DNA from: Heterodera schachtii
Lineage: Eukaryota; Nematoda; Chromadorea; Rhabditida; Heteroderidae
Assembly (NCBI GenBank): GCA_023374025.1
Contig: SIJG01000105.1
Span: forward strand, 62,001-126,000
Direction of reading: 5' to 3'
Length of the DNA: 64,000 nt
Below, one piece after another: positions 33,389-45,700 of this stretch. The translations under genes and the position numbers were made by a program. Positions within the stretch are counted from its first letter, which is position 1. Each line of letters begins with the position of its first letter. Under the pieces are notes generated by a model. The model ran no database searches. It had not been told where the DNA came from and saw only the letters and a program-made list of their open reading frames with translations.

Positions 33389-36300
33389 TCATTGGGGCCA
33401 ATACTGACTTGGATGGTCCACCGTCGAAGTGCCGCCCCATTCGTTGGTGCTCAGATTGTGCAAATGTGCGGCTGAGTGTTGTCCGGCCAGCACGGACACC
33501 TGCAGACTCAGCCCGGAGCCTGGGAAAAAGCACCGATTTGTCTGGCATTGTCACTTTGCCCTTCTCACCCGGCACGGGCATTGCTGCGCCACTGACGGGC
33601 GGAGTTGGGAAAGCGGACGCAGTCGCCGTCGTTTGGTGAATGTTCGGTGGGTAACGGTAACGCTTAACAGAAAGTTACGGTAGCATTCCCAACAGAAAAA
33701 GGCAAACATTGAAATTGTATTGGGCAGCCGACGGTAGCATACTGTACGCACTTAAGTCCGCTTGGGACATGCCAAAGCTGAATCGAGGAGAGATATAAAT
33801 GCTGAAGAAGCACACCCCAAACCAGTCCCAGCCCCACTCACTACGGGTCGATGCCGTAATGCATTTGCTGTGCCGCGCCCAGTGAATGCATCAGTGCCGC
33901 GCTGTTCATCGTCGACGCGGAAGGGACCGAGCCGCCGAGTCCGTTCATTGTGGCAGCTGCTGCTGCGTAGCCGGCGGCTGCAGCGTTTCGCAAAGATCCG
34001 TCCGGACTTAGCCGGGCACTGTTTGAGCCGGCGGAAGACTGCTGTTGGACGGCGTTGGTACCATCCAAACGAAGTTCCGTGCCAACATTGGCGGAGACTG
34101 TTAAAAAAAAATTCGAAAAATGTTAAAACTCATAAGAGTACTTTGTCAACACTTTTTATAGCAACCGATGGCTTTGTTTAATCCCGGCATTCTTCTGCTA
34201 TTCCGCTTTTGTGCCTATTTCCAGTCAAATTGAAGCATATACCGTTGGCCATTCCTATTTCTACAGTATGACCTTCCTTTTTCCTACGGTACAATTCGCC
34301 GTTTCCGACTCTCTATTCGCCTTAACACTCACCTCCGTTCTGCTGATGTTGTGGCATCGATGCCGAAGAGGAGGACGGTGAGTTTGGCATCAGTGCGTTC
34401 CCTTCGCCCGGCTGTGCCGTGCCGCCCCTTTTGGTCTGCTCAAATTGCGGCTGCTGCAGCTGGTGACCGGCCCTGGAAGTCGCTGCACGGCATGCCGACG
34501 AAGCGGAAGACGACGCGGAAGAGCCGGTCATCGAATTGGGCGTTCCTCCGTCCGTCGCTGCGCCGCTTGCGCCCGAAGTGATTGTGCCGAGGTCGACGGC
34601 ACTGCGCTGCTGAGTCTGGTGATTGTGCAGGTTATTGCCCTGCTTGCGAATCTTCTCCTCCCGCCGGTATTTGGCACGACGGTTCGAGAACCAAACCTAC
34701 GAATGGCGGGGTTAAATTTGGGGACAGTTCGGCATTCTGAGGCCCACCCAATCCATCTTTATTGGCCCCTAATGAGTGCCAAAATCCTTAAAGTTCACAA
34801 TTTACCCTTTCGAATTTGCTTTTCCCATTTGTTTTTAGTTTTGCCCTTCACCTCTCTCTCACCTGAACTCGCGCCTCGGCAAGATGGATTTTGCTTGCCA
34901 AACTTTCCCGTGCGTACACATCCGGATAATGTGACTTTTCAAATTCTGAACCCCAAAATGTACGATCAAATGAACTAATTAATCACTTATAAATAAAGCT
35001 GCAATTTTTAGGCAACTGCTTTTTTTTCTGTGCACTTATTTCGTGTAGATAAGCAAAAAACGAATTTTTAGCTTAACTATTGGATGATGAATTTTTATTC
35101 AATAATTCATTCCTTTTTCGCGATTGTTCGTGCCTAAGAATTGCGGCTTTACTAATTAATTGATCAATTAATTGTTAATTGACCAATTAATTAATGATTG
35201 TGTGTCTTTTCGCCCACCTTTCTCCAAACTTTCGATCTGTTCCTGAGTGAATGACGTGCGGTTGCGCTGCAATTTGCGCTTCAGTCGCATCCGCGCCTCC
35301 TCATCCGTGCCGGTGCTGCTGTGGGGCAGTGGCGCTTGTTGGACGATCGTCGCCGGGTCGGCCGGCGGCTTCTGCTCGTCGTCTTCAAAGGGAGTGCTTC
35401 GTAATTGCCAAGTGCCGTCGGCCTCTCTTTGTCCCTTTTTGCCCTTTGCTTTTTGCCTACCGTTTCCCGGGTTTCCCCCCTCTTCTGCCGGTCGCTTTTT
35501 CAACACCTTCCGTTTCCCATTTGTCATTTTAGGGATGACAAATTGCCTCTCGGCGACAAAAACTGGGGAATGGTTGAATATTGGTCGGACCGATTGATTT
35601 ATGGGCGAGGCGCCCATCCAAACAGAAGCGGGCGCGGGGGGGACCTTCGCTTATCACCCGACGCGATCTTCTCAATTCGCGCGACTATCGCCCGAAGGGT
35701 CCCCCGGGGGATGAGACGCGCGGCGATCGCCTGCCCAAGGCATGCGCCGATTGATGCGATAGGGGGGGGGGAGCAATTGACAAATTGAATGACTGATGAT
35801 GAGAGACGGGGGGGGGGGACTTTTACTGGTCGGAAGACATCGAACGAAGATGGATGGACACGGAAGTATAAGGCAACGTAACGCAATTAATCATCGCATT
35901 ACGGAGGAAGCATTTGTTGTGGGAAAATGGCCCAAAAAACACTTGAAAAAAATCCCACCAATTTCGATCTTAAGAAAACTATGAAAAATGAGGGGAAATC
36001 TCAACAGAAATGGATGGGTATTCCGATGATTCCCCAAATTTCCCGCCGGTGGGTCCACGGACCGAATTTGCCCTTTTTGCTGTTGGCACTTTTACCGCTG
36101 CGGCCACCGGCGCCTTCCGTTGGTGGCGAAGGGAAAATTTGTATGGCCAAATGCGGCTGGTGAAGCTGCGGCTGCTGCTGACTGCGGGACGGCACAACGA
36201 TTGCCCCGTCTGTTGCCGGCGTTGTGGCGCCCGTCGGTGCTTCGGTCGAAAGCATTTGAGAGTATTCGGAGAGTGGAAAGCCAAAATCGGTCATTGGAGA

Positions 36301-39300
36301 GTGTTGAAAGTTCATCGGATGAGTGAAGGAATGATGGGAAGACGGATGAGAAGGGTGGAGGAGGAAGGCATTTTGTGCCAGAAATTGGTCGGATGAAATG
36401 GCAGGCGGAGCCGACTGAGACGAGGAGGGGAACAGAAGGGGGTGCTGATGTTGGGAGTGGGCCATGCCGGAATATCAGGCCAGGGTGGACAATCCGGTCG
36501 GCAATACTCGACAAAGCTGATCAAATTGGGGCTGATCATTGGCAAGAATTTGACGGACAAAGGAAAGTGATTGGGGGGAGGGTTTTGTATTGGTAAGCAA
36601 CCGAACACTGATCGGCGACAGTTTGGGGAGAGAAGGTTTGCGGGAGACAATTTGTCAAATTATGCTGGGTGGTCTTAATTGGATCATGGTGGGCTGGGAA
36701 GCAATAATTGCGTTTTGGGGCGGCGGTTTCGAGTTTGGAATTGGCGGTGTGGGTGGGCGGGGTGGCAAGAGATGATGATCGAATCAAATTTGAACTAATC
36801 AATTTGCCAGGAGGTCCCCCAGGCGCCCCCCCCCCCCGCCCTCACTCTTTATTTGATTAAGCGTCGAGAGATTAAGTTAATCGCTTTAATTCAATTATCT
36901 TTTAGGTGATAATTTTGATTGGAAGCGTTGGAGGGGTGTGGAGAGGGGGGGGGGGGTTGGAAATGGAACCAAAATGCCAATGCCAAAATCATCGGCCAAA
37001 AAGCATTTCGAATTCGGAATGCGGAGAATACCTCTGCCATCGCCATGTCAAAAACACTAAATGAATTTTTGAGATGGGGTGGGGTTGTGCTGATCTGATT
37101 CTGTCCGATCGGAATTGCTCTCCTTAAAATCAACCCGTCCCCCCCCCCCTTCGGTGTCTACCGTATGCGCTTTTGCTGCTCGTCTTCCGACGAGTTCTAA
37201 ACTCACATTCCCCCCCCCCCCCCCCTCTCGTGTTGTTCTTCAGCACTCTCTCTCTCATTAATCAGCATCGGTTTGTCCGTCGGTCCGTGCGTTGTTTAAC
37301 GTCGTGTCCCTCCCCCCTCCTCCCCCCCGTCCCCTCCCATTTTTGGTTTTCCCCACAAATACCATCCATCATCTGATCTGATCAACATCCCCCGCCCGCC
37401 TGCCCGACCGCAAATGGTGTTCAACAACACGCGTGAGCAGCATTAGAGCAGCTGGCGCACCCCACCCAATACCCCGCGGCGAAGAACGAACCGTTAGTTC
37501 ACGCTTGATCGAACTGCTAATGAAATTAGGGGGCGGGGGGGGGGGGGAAACACCACTCTCTGGTGAGCGAACAAAGCTCCCATCACCCATTTAAAGTTAC
37601 TCTAATCAGAGTTGGCACTTCCGCGGGGGGGGGGGGGTGGACCTTCGTGTTCACCACAAAAAGTGATGGATGGAGCGCGGAAGAAGAACTGAGTCAGTCA
37701 TTGAGCAAATAAAGGGATGGAAGATGTTTTCAACGGAAATGCATGTAAAAATGGGCTGGCAGAGATGTTTTGTGCGTTCGGCGGTGATCAGAATTCGGAT
37801 GATTTGTGTTCATTTTGCTGATTATCGTACAGTACCACGGCACGGGCGAAAGGAAATGAAACGAACGAAACGCAATTTAATGCAAAAAATGGACGAGTTT
37901 TTTAAATGAAAAAACGCGAATACGTCAAGGAAACGGTTGCATGATCATTGATAAAACCGTTCAATGATCTGATCAGTCAGTGAGTGATCGGACGTTTGGA
38001 CGGAAGTGAGTCCATGACGAACACGGAAATGGGGCAAAAAGCTGAACACAGAGAGAGAAAGAGAGAGAGAGAGAGAGAGGAGAAGGGGGGGAAGAGGAAG
38101 GGGGAGGAGGAGGAGGAAGGGGGGGGGGGAAGGAGCCATGTTGGGGCATTGGGGGGGGGGGGGGGGTGAGTGGTAACGGACTGAGTGGGGGGGGGGGGCA
38201 GTGGAAGGCTGACTGACCTCTGAGAGTCGTCATACTCCCGCAGGGCAAGGAAGGACACATTTCAGGAGGCAAACCGACGCCCCGGGGGAGAGGGGCAACT
38301 GTCAGTCATTCAATCGACAGAACGAAGACTGCCAAAACCATTCTGAATTCTTCATAATATTGACGTGACTCGGCAGAGGACACCAACAGAGTGGCGGGAC
38401 AGCGCAGGTGAAAAGCACGGGGAAAAAAAGGAAAAAGAGACAAAACCCCGGGGGAATGCAGCAAAAGGAGCCAATTCAAATTCAGAATTAATGCGAAGTG
38501 AGTACCGTGCCGAAACGGAAGAGTGCCACCGGCAAAGGAAAGGGCAAAAAGTGATGGCACAACGAAAAAGGAGCTGACCCTTCTCACCCAAACTCACCGG
38601 CCACGTCCTCCTTTTTTGCCTGAAAGAATGAAGCGGCGGTGGTCGCCGCCAAACACTGCTCGGCCATGTTGGCGCCGGAAAGGTGCGGGAATTGCATGGC
38701 ATTTGGCAAGGCGGCCATCTGCGAAGAGCACCAGCCGTATGGCCAATATCTGCTAGGAAGAGCCGTTCATAAGTGAAAGGGATGAAAAATACTGAGTCAT
38801 GCATTGTCCAATTTTTAGTTACTTAAAAAGCCGACCGATCGATTCGCTTTCTCCCCCCCCCCCCACTGATCAGCTGATGGTTTGTCCGCTCTCACTCCGA
38901 TTCTCCCACCTGCTGATCCCCGTCCTGAACAGTTCGTTCTGCATGGCCATTGCCGTGCTCATTGTGCCATTGCTTTCCATCGCGGCCCCTCCGCCGATGG
39001 CACCCGTCGATTCTTTTCGCGTTTGGATGGAACGAAGCACCCGATTGATGGATGAGACCTGAACAAACGGAGGGACAATGACAAAATGCGGGACTGAGTT
39101 GGCCACCCACACTTGGCAGTGTCTCGTCCGTGCACACTTTGTCCTGCTTCAGCCGGTCTCTGATCTCCCAGGCGAAAATGGACGGCTGCGCATCTTTGTA
39201 TACCTAAAAAGAGCAAATTGGACGTGACGAAAGACGGAAAAACAAACGGGAAAATGGCAAAATTGGAAAGTGTAACAAAATGCCGTGGATTTGTGGACAA

Positions 39301-42300
39301 AATAATTCCTTTTTTTGGTTGTTTTGTGCCCGAAATGTCTTTTTGCCCTTTTCTTTCTCCGTTTGTCTTAAACTCGCCTTTATTTTCTCGCACACTTCTC
39401 TGGTCGCCACTCGTGGCTTTGATCTTAAGTTTGTCATTTTTGTCAATGTTTTGATTGGTCCGTTCAGTACCCTCCGATTGCCCTCGGTTTGATTGTGCCG
39501 TGTTCGTAGAAACGCGCGAGAATTTTGGAAACACATCCGTTCGACACCTTAACATTTGCAAACACAATGATCACCCAATTATCGTCGAATATTCTCTGCT
39601 ATCTCTTCCTCTGATCACCTTTTCGAACTTCGCGATCGCAAATTAATCCCCCCCCCCAATTTACCAGCAAATTGCGCGAAATGTCACAAGGGCGCATCCC
39701 ATCCTTGGCCAAGTCGACAATTCGCTGGCGAATTTGGTCGGGAAGGGGTCTGAAGAGGGGAAAAGGCATTTAGTGGCGAATTGTGCCGATGGGTCGGTCA
39801 CCTTCCGTTGACGAAGACACCGCCCAGCTGATTAGTGCCGGTGTGACCTTCCAAAAATGTTTTGCCTTTATAATTAAGTATGCCGGAAGTTATAATTAAT
39901 AGAATCTTTTGAAATAAGAAGTCATTATTTCGGTTTCTTTTTGGCATTGGCATTCCTTTCCCCCCTCTCCCCCTCTTTCCCCCTCTTTCCCTTCTCCGCT
40001 TTCTTTGTCCCATTGCCAAAATTATTATTTTATTGCCCATTCATTCGCTCATAAAACAGTGTTATTGTTTTTTTGTCTGTCTTTGGAATTTTTAAAAAAT
40101 CAGTGGCAAAATTGCCCAAATTCCGCTGTTTCGAAAGAGCAACAAATCAGCCCACATACTTTTGGTTGTAATAATTAGCAAATTGCCTTTGCCATTTGTA
40201 TTCTCCCCCCACAATATAACACCGTAGTTTCTCCCCATTTTCCCCTTTAATACCGTAGTTTCTCCCCATTTTCCCCTTATAATACCGTAATTTCTCCCCC
40301 TTTTTCCCTTATAATACCGTAGTTTTTCCCCCTTTTGCCCTTATAATACCGTGGTTTCTCCCACTTTTCCCCCTTACAATACTGTGGTTTCTCCCACTTT
40401 TCCCCCTTACAATACCGTGGTTCCCCCTTACAATACTGTGGTTTCTCCCACTTTTCCCCCTTACAATACTGTGGTTTCTCCCACTTTTCCCCCTTACAAT
40501 ACTGTGGTTTCTCCCACTTTTCCCCTTTACAATATCGTAGTTTCTCCCCATTTTCCCCTTATAATACCGTAATTTCTCCCCCTTTTTCCCTTATAATACC
40601 GTAGTTTCTCCCGTTTTTCCCCTTATAATACCGTAGTTTTTCCCCCTTTTTCCCCTTATAATACCGTAGTTTTTTCCCTTTTTCTCTCCCCCCCCCCTCA
40701 TTATGCACACATTCACCAAATCGTCTTCGTTCCGTTGTCATTCATTGTCTTTTGCTTTTATAATTTGTCGGGATAAGCCCTTTAATTTACCGCCTTCCCC
40801 ACGGGAAAACAATTGAAAGAACGCATTAAGAAAGAACAAACAAAGAATGATGAATGACCAACGGACAATGGACGATGGGCACGGAGCATAGGGAAACGGT
40901 GCATTGGCACACTCTCTCCCCCCCCCCCCCTCCCCCCTCTTAGCATCACTTACTTTTATAACTTTTTAAAATTCCTCTTCTCCTCTCTTTTCTCCCCTCT
41001 ACTTCCTTTCCCTTACTCTTTTCTTCCTCTTCTCTCTTCCTCCCCCGTTTTTCATCATTCTTTCGTCCTCCCTCTTCTCCCTTCTTTTCCCCCTTTCCCC
41101 CTCTTCTTCAACCTTGCTCTTCTCTTCTTCTTCCTCCTCATCCCCAGGGTGTTCTTCGCACATCCCTTCCCCCCCCCCCTCATTTATCCCCCCTCCTCCT
41201 CCGCTACGCCCAATTCAATCGCCGAATCGTCGCCGTCGGCCGACCGTTTCATCGTTTTGATGGCCTTTTCGCCTTTTCCCCCGCCAATAATCGCCTAAAA
41301 AACTCAAAAAACCATCGCCATTGACACTTTTGTAACTCCGAGAAGAGAGGCGATTTGATGGAAAGCAAAGGGAAAAACTTAAGCGATGACAACGCCAAAA
41401 ATATGTCAATTTTGATGAATTGTCGTACTTTCGTCGTATTGTCCAATTGAACAACCGTAAAAAGGAAAAATGATCAGATTAAAAATTTAAAAAAAAATGG
41501 TAAAATGACTGAATAACCGCACAAGGAATTCAAAATGACAATGGCAAATAGCAAATAGCACCCGTTGTGCCCATCGCCAAATTCAAATTGGCAACGCAAC
41601 TGACAGATACCCACCGCCCCCCCCCCCCCGCCCTTTCACCTAATCCTCCGTCCCTTCCACCCCCGCGCCCCCTAAGGGTGCATAAATTAATTTCAGTTTT
41701 CCTCTCATCAGAGCGATTCTCCGGGGAATTCACTTCACTTCACCTCATCCATCCGTCAGTGGGCCAATGGCCCTAAATGCACTGATGAGCATTCAATGAC
41801 TGACTTCTCATTACACATGTGAATGGTTCTAATCGCTGAAACGCTTTCCAATGCCTTAGACACGAAAAAACGGCCAAAAAGTGCCAAAAAAGTCAATGGC
41901 ACTGTTTAAGGGACAGACGGAGACATGTGAGTCGGGTCAAGCTTAGTAGGCCGACAAGGCGTGGGTGGCACTGTTCGGACGATGGCTTTACCTCGCGAAC
42001 CGGGCGACGATGCCATCGAATGGTTCGGCTGCTCGCGCTTCAGCATTTGTGCCGAGTGCAGCTCGTTTCCGTGGTGGTTGTGCTGCTGTTGGTAGTGGTG
42101 GAGGAAGGCGGACGCCTGGTCATGTTGGAACAGTGCACTTTGCAGCATTTGCTGCTGTGAAATGCCTTAACGGAAAAGCACTAATCAAAGCGCGAAATAA
42201 ATTCAAATTGTGACACAAAAGCCTAAGTGAGGAAAACAATCGGCAAAATGCCAAAATTATCGCCTGAGTGAATGAATGCGTTGTGCCAATAAAAATGCCG

Positions 42301-42713
42301 TCCCTCCATTTGCCAATGAATGACTCACTGTCAGCAAATGGCACCGGAAAACATTTCTTACCAATGTCCAAAATATGATGTCCGCTCCCTGAAGCGCCGT
42401 CAATACCAAAGCGTCCACTCGGCTGAATGTCGATGTTCAGGCTGAGCAGACTTTGCTGCCCGAGGGGGTGCCCAAAATGGTGGTGATGGTAACCGGAAGA
42501 TTGGTAAGGAAGTGGCGATCCGTATTTGAGGGAGCACGAAGAAGAAAAAGCGGAAGAGGAAGAAGTTGAAGTTGAGGCGGTGCAGGAGGAGGAGGAGGAG
42601 GACGAATTGGAGCAGTTCAAAGCGACGGAAGAGGACGAAGAGGAGGAAGCAGTCGTGGTGGAGGGGCCTATTGGGAGGGACAAATTGGCAAAAAACGGCA
42701 CAAATGATGGCAT
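33389..42713 (-). CDS. vab-3: Pax6 transcription factor (paired domain plus homeodomain)
   Basis: Sixteen exons close in phase: 42713-42362, 42165-41992, 39847-39802, 39749-39665, 39547-39471, 39423-39378, 39203-39111, 39058-38910, 38752-38598, 35562-35218, 34945-34863, 34696-34333, 34097-33842, 33777-33708, 33662-33569 and 33519-33389, total 839 aa. The paired domain runs from [20 protein letters not shown] through [20 protein letters not shown] to [12 protein letters not shown] and [12 protein letters not shown]. The homeodomain is [20 protein letters not shown] to [17 protein letters not shown] with Ser50, as in Pax proteins. The C-terminus ends DHPSQYWPQ, matching the Pax6 end. Family role: head, eye and sensory development. 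Unusual: about 175 residues of Ser/His/Gln-rich sequence before the paired domain, one GC-AG intron, and a possible internal first exon at 36465-36096. The ATG at 42713 is the first in frame but a later start cannot be excluded. Confidence 0.92.
36096..36465 (-). CDS. Possible alternative first exon of the Pax6 locus
   Basis: An open exon from ATG at 36465 ([12 protein letters not shown], rich in Ser, His, Pro) to a good donor (GTAAAAGT) at 36095. An in-frame stop lies four codons upstream with no acceptor between, so this exon likely starts a transcript. Its end phase (1) is the same as that of the last paired-domain exon, so both can join the exon at 35562. C. elegans vab-3 makes a paired-less form (mab-18) from an internal start, which this resembles. 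It could instead be non-coding. Confidence 0.4.
40215..40690 (+). repeat. Minisatellite, about 30-32-bp units, in a Pax6 intron
   Basis: About 15 units of TAATACCGTAGTTTCTCCCC followed by CTTTTCCCCTTA, with CTGTGGTTTCTCCCA variants in the middle (40370-40525). Open frames on both strands here are repeat artefacts. It lies in the 2.1-kb intron between 41992 and 39847. Confidence 0.9.
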
Positions 42714-45700
42714 CAAAAAAAGAGAGACAGAGAGAGATAGAGATCGAGAGAGTCATACACAACAAATTACGAGCAATTAATGGAAGTGCAACGGATAATT
42801 GCATAATTAAACTGCGTTAATTTGCCATTTTCCTTTTGTTTTCTTCCATTTTTACTTTTAACAGTCCATCCTTCCCCTCCCCCCCCCTCCAAATTCATTC
42901 ACTCATTCTTTCGCTTTTCTTCCTCCCCTTCCCTTTCATCAGTTGCTCATGTCATTGGCCAACTCCCTTATTAATCCCCCCCCCCCTTCGGCTTTCTCTC
43001 CCCCAACTTTCAATTTCCCCCCTTTTTCCCATTTTCATTCCATGCATTGATGGGATCCGCTCAAGCGCAAGAACATTTTCATTGGGCAAATTTAGCGCAA
43101 TTGTTCTGGGCTGAAGTCGATGATAGAGCGGGGAAGGGAATTAACCGGATGGCCGAATCACGCGGGCATAAAATCTCCGTCAATCGGAAGTTGCGGTGGA
43201 GGGGGCGGGAGGGGGCAAGGCATTGTGCCGTCGGCAGATGCCTGCTGACCGAGTGGCCCCATTGTTAGCGATGCCCTCCCCTTCCCCTCAATCCGCAGGC
43301 TGGCTAATCACTTTTGAGCCGCCTGGATGGGCACATTTGGTGGAATTTGGTGACGACGGAATTTCACCTCCCCTTAAACCATTTTTGTTGGTTCAACGCC
43401 GGGGAAGAGAAAGAGAGGAGAGAGAGAGAGAGAGAAGGCTGGGGAGGGACAGAAACGTGCATTTGGGTGGAATGGATTGGAAAATTGGCAGCCAGGAAGG
43501 AATTCGGGGGATGGCATCGGTGGAGCGGAATCGGGGAGAAAATGGGGAGGGGGCGACACACAGCACCAAGGGGGCGGGCTTCCTTCCCCTGATAATGAGG
43601 GGAAAACGGGGGGGGGCGGAGGGGGCGGACCCGCCCTTTGTCGCCGCTCGTCGTCACAGAACAGCAAACGGAGGCGGAGGACGGGAATTGGGGGGGGGGG
43701 GGAAGGGCGGGCTGTTGCCCCCCGCCAGGCGCAATCAGTACGGTCCCTCCCCCCCCCCCCCCCGGCATACATTTGACATTCTCGAGTTTGGAGAAGAGCA
43801 AAAGCAGTTCTCGCCCTCTTTTTCCCCTCCATCCTTTCCAATTCATCCGTCCATTTTTTGTGCCATCGTTTAACTAAATTACCCAAAGAAATTTCTCATT
43901 TTTAAATGTAATTTTGTTAGGATAATGGCCGAACGCATAAAGGCACTTAAATTTAATTTTCGTTGTTTTTCATTCAAAATTTGCTTTTTTATCATTTAAT
44001 TGTCCCTTAGTTTTTTAAGTGTGTTTTTTACTTTCATCATTTAATATATTATCGAACAATTCATCAAAAATTACAGTCGTCGCCTCAATTTGGGCTCATT
44101 ATTCACAATTTTCACCAATGCTCCGTCCCAAGACGGCGGCCACCGCTAATTTTGCATTCGGAGGACGGCACTCGCGCGGGTAGTCATTGAAACCCCTCAT
44201 CACCACCCGCCACCATCGCCACGGCACCACTCATCGCCCCCCCCCCCCCCATCAATGGCAATTTTGGCACTCAATCAACCAATCCGTCTCTCGGAAGATG
44301 CGGGGCCGGAAGACAATTGAATTGCCGCATGGATGAACGGGGAAGGGGAAAGGGTGGGCAGTTGAGGCCGAATGAATTGGGGGACACCTGCGGGCAAACG
44401 ACGGATTGGCCCGGGGGCATCCAACCAATGGCACAGTGTCTCAAGTGTTTCTTCTTCCGTCGCACCATCCGAAAAGAAAAAGCGCAATGAAAACGGAACA
44501 CTGACGGAGAACGGCACTTTTGGAGAACAAAAACAAAAATAATATTTTAAACCGAAAAAAATTATATTGCTTCTTAAATATTTATATAAAAAAAGGAATT
44601 TTACGGTTGGAAATAAAACATTAAAATTTTGAATAGATGGGAATTTCCGTAACATTTGAATTTGTCTCACGAACATATTGACTTTGGCTGGCTGTCCACC
44701 TTTGCCCGACCGGGTGGGATCCTCCCCCCCCCCTCACTCCGTCCCACCCAAATCCTTCCGATCCCCATTAATCCAATCCTTCGCCCATTTGGTGACCATC
44801 GCTAGAAGACAATGTGCTCGGAACGAAATTTAAAAGGAAAAGACACAACTGGTTCATGGTCCGAATGTGAATATCCCTTTCTGCCACCCCCCCCCCCCCC
44901 ATTTATATCCCTCGCAATCTGTGAGAAAGTCGAAAAACGGACCAACGCCACACAGAAGAGGGGGGGGGGGGGGGGGGACAGTGAACGATTGGCCTTGGGG
45001 GGGGGGGGTCGAAAGGTGGCAACTTTAACGGAATATTCTTTGGAGAATTTATAAACGGCACTAAGAAAGGCGGAAAAAGAAAGGCATTAATTCACTAATT
45101 GGAGGGAATTGCCAAAAGTGAAGTGATAATTAAAATAAATTATGACATTTTGTCAAATTAATTTGATGATTAATGAACAGAAGCGAACCCACGCAGCAGA
45201 AAGGCAGCGAAAGGACCGAACGAACCGAACATTCGCCGCCGGCAACACGGCAACACCCCCCTCACCCCCCCCCCCCCTTCTCCCCCCCTCCCCCCGGCCC
45301 TCTTCTGTCCCCCCCCCCCCCTCCGCCGGGCGATTACCGTATGCCTTGCGTTGTCATCGCTCTGTCTCTGCCCGTCTTATTCTCTCCATTTGTGTTATCT
45401 CTTTCGCTCTCTGCCATTTTTCTGTCCATCAATTTTCTCAATTAGATCCATCCGCCCACCATTTGCCTTTCGCAATTACCCGAATGGGCTGCGAAAAGAG
45501 CGAATCCATCGGAGATGGGGAGAGGGGAGGAGAAGGGGGAAGGGGGGGGGATGTCATCGGACGAAGCGACAAAAAATTAGGGGGGGGGGGGGAATAAGTG
45601 AAAAGGGAAAGGGGGGAGAGTGGGGGGGGGGGGGAGGGCATCGCATCCCGTCAATGATCATCCAACCAATTATAGACGACAAATGGGAAATCTGGTGGAC

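Noticed and set aside
37945..38272. Pro/Leu/Ser-rich minus-strand frames in the Pax6 locus
   Set aside because: Translation of GA and G-run microsatellites inside the intron between 38598 and 35562.
40309..40551. Repetitive frame [11 protein letters not shown] on the minus strand, like a repeat protein
   Set aside because: It is a translation of the minisatellite in a Pax6 intron; other frames are equally open.
43374..43886. Frame containing KKRARTAFALLQTREC, resembling the arm of a homeodomain
   Set aside because: Similarity stops after about 15 residues and runs into a G homopolymer (Gly repeat); helix 2/3 residues are absent nearby.
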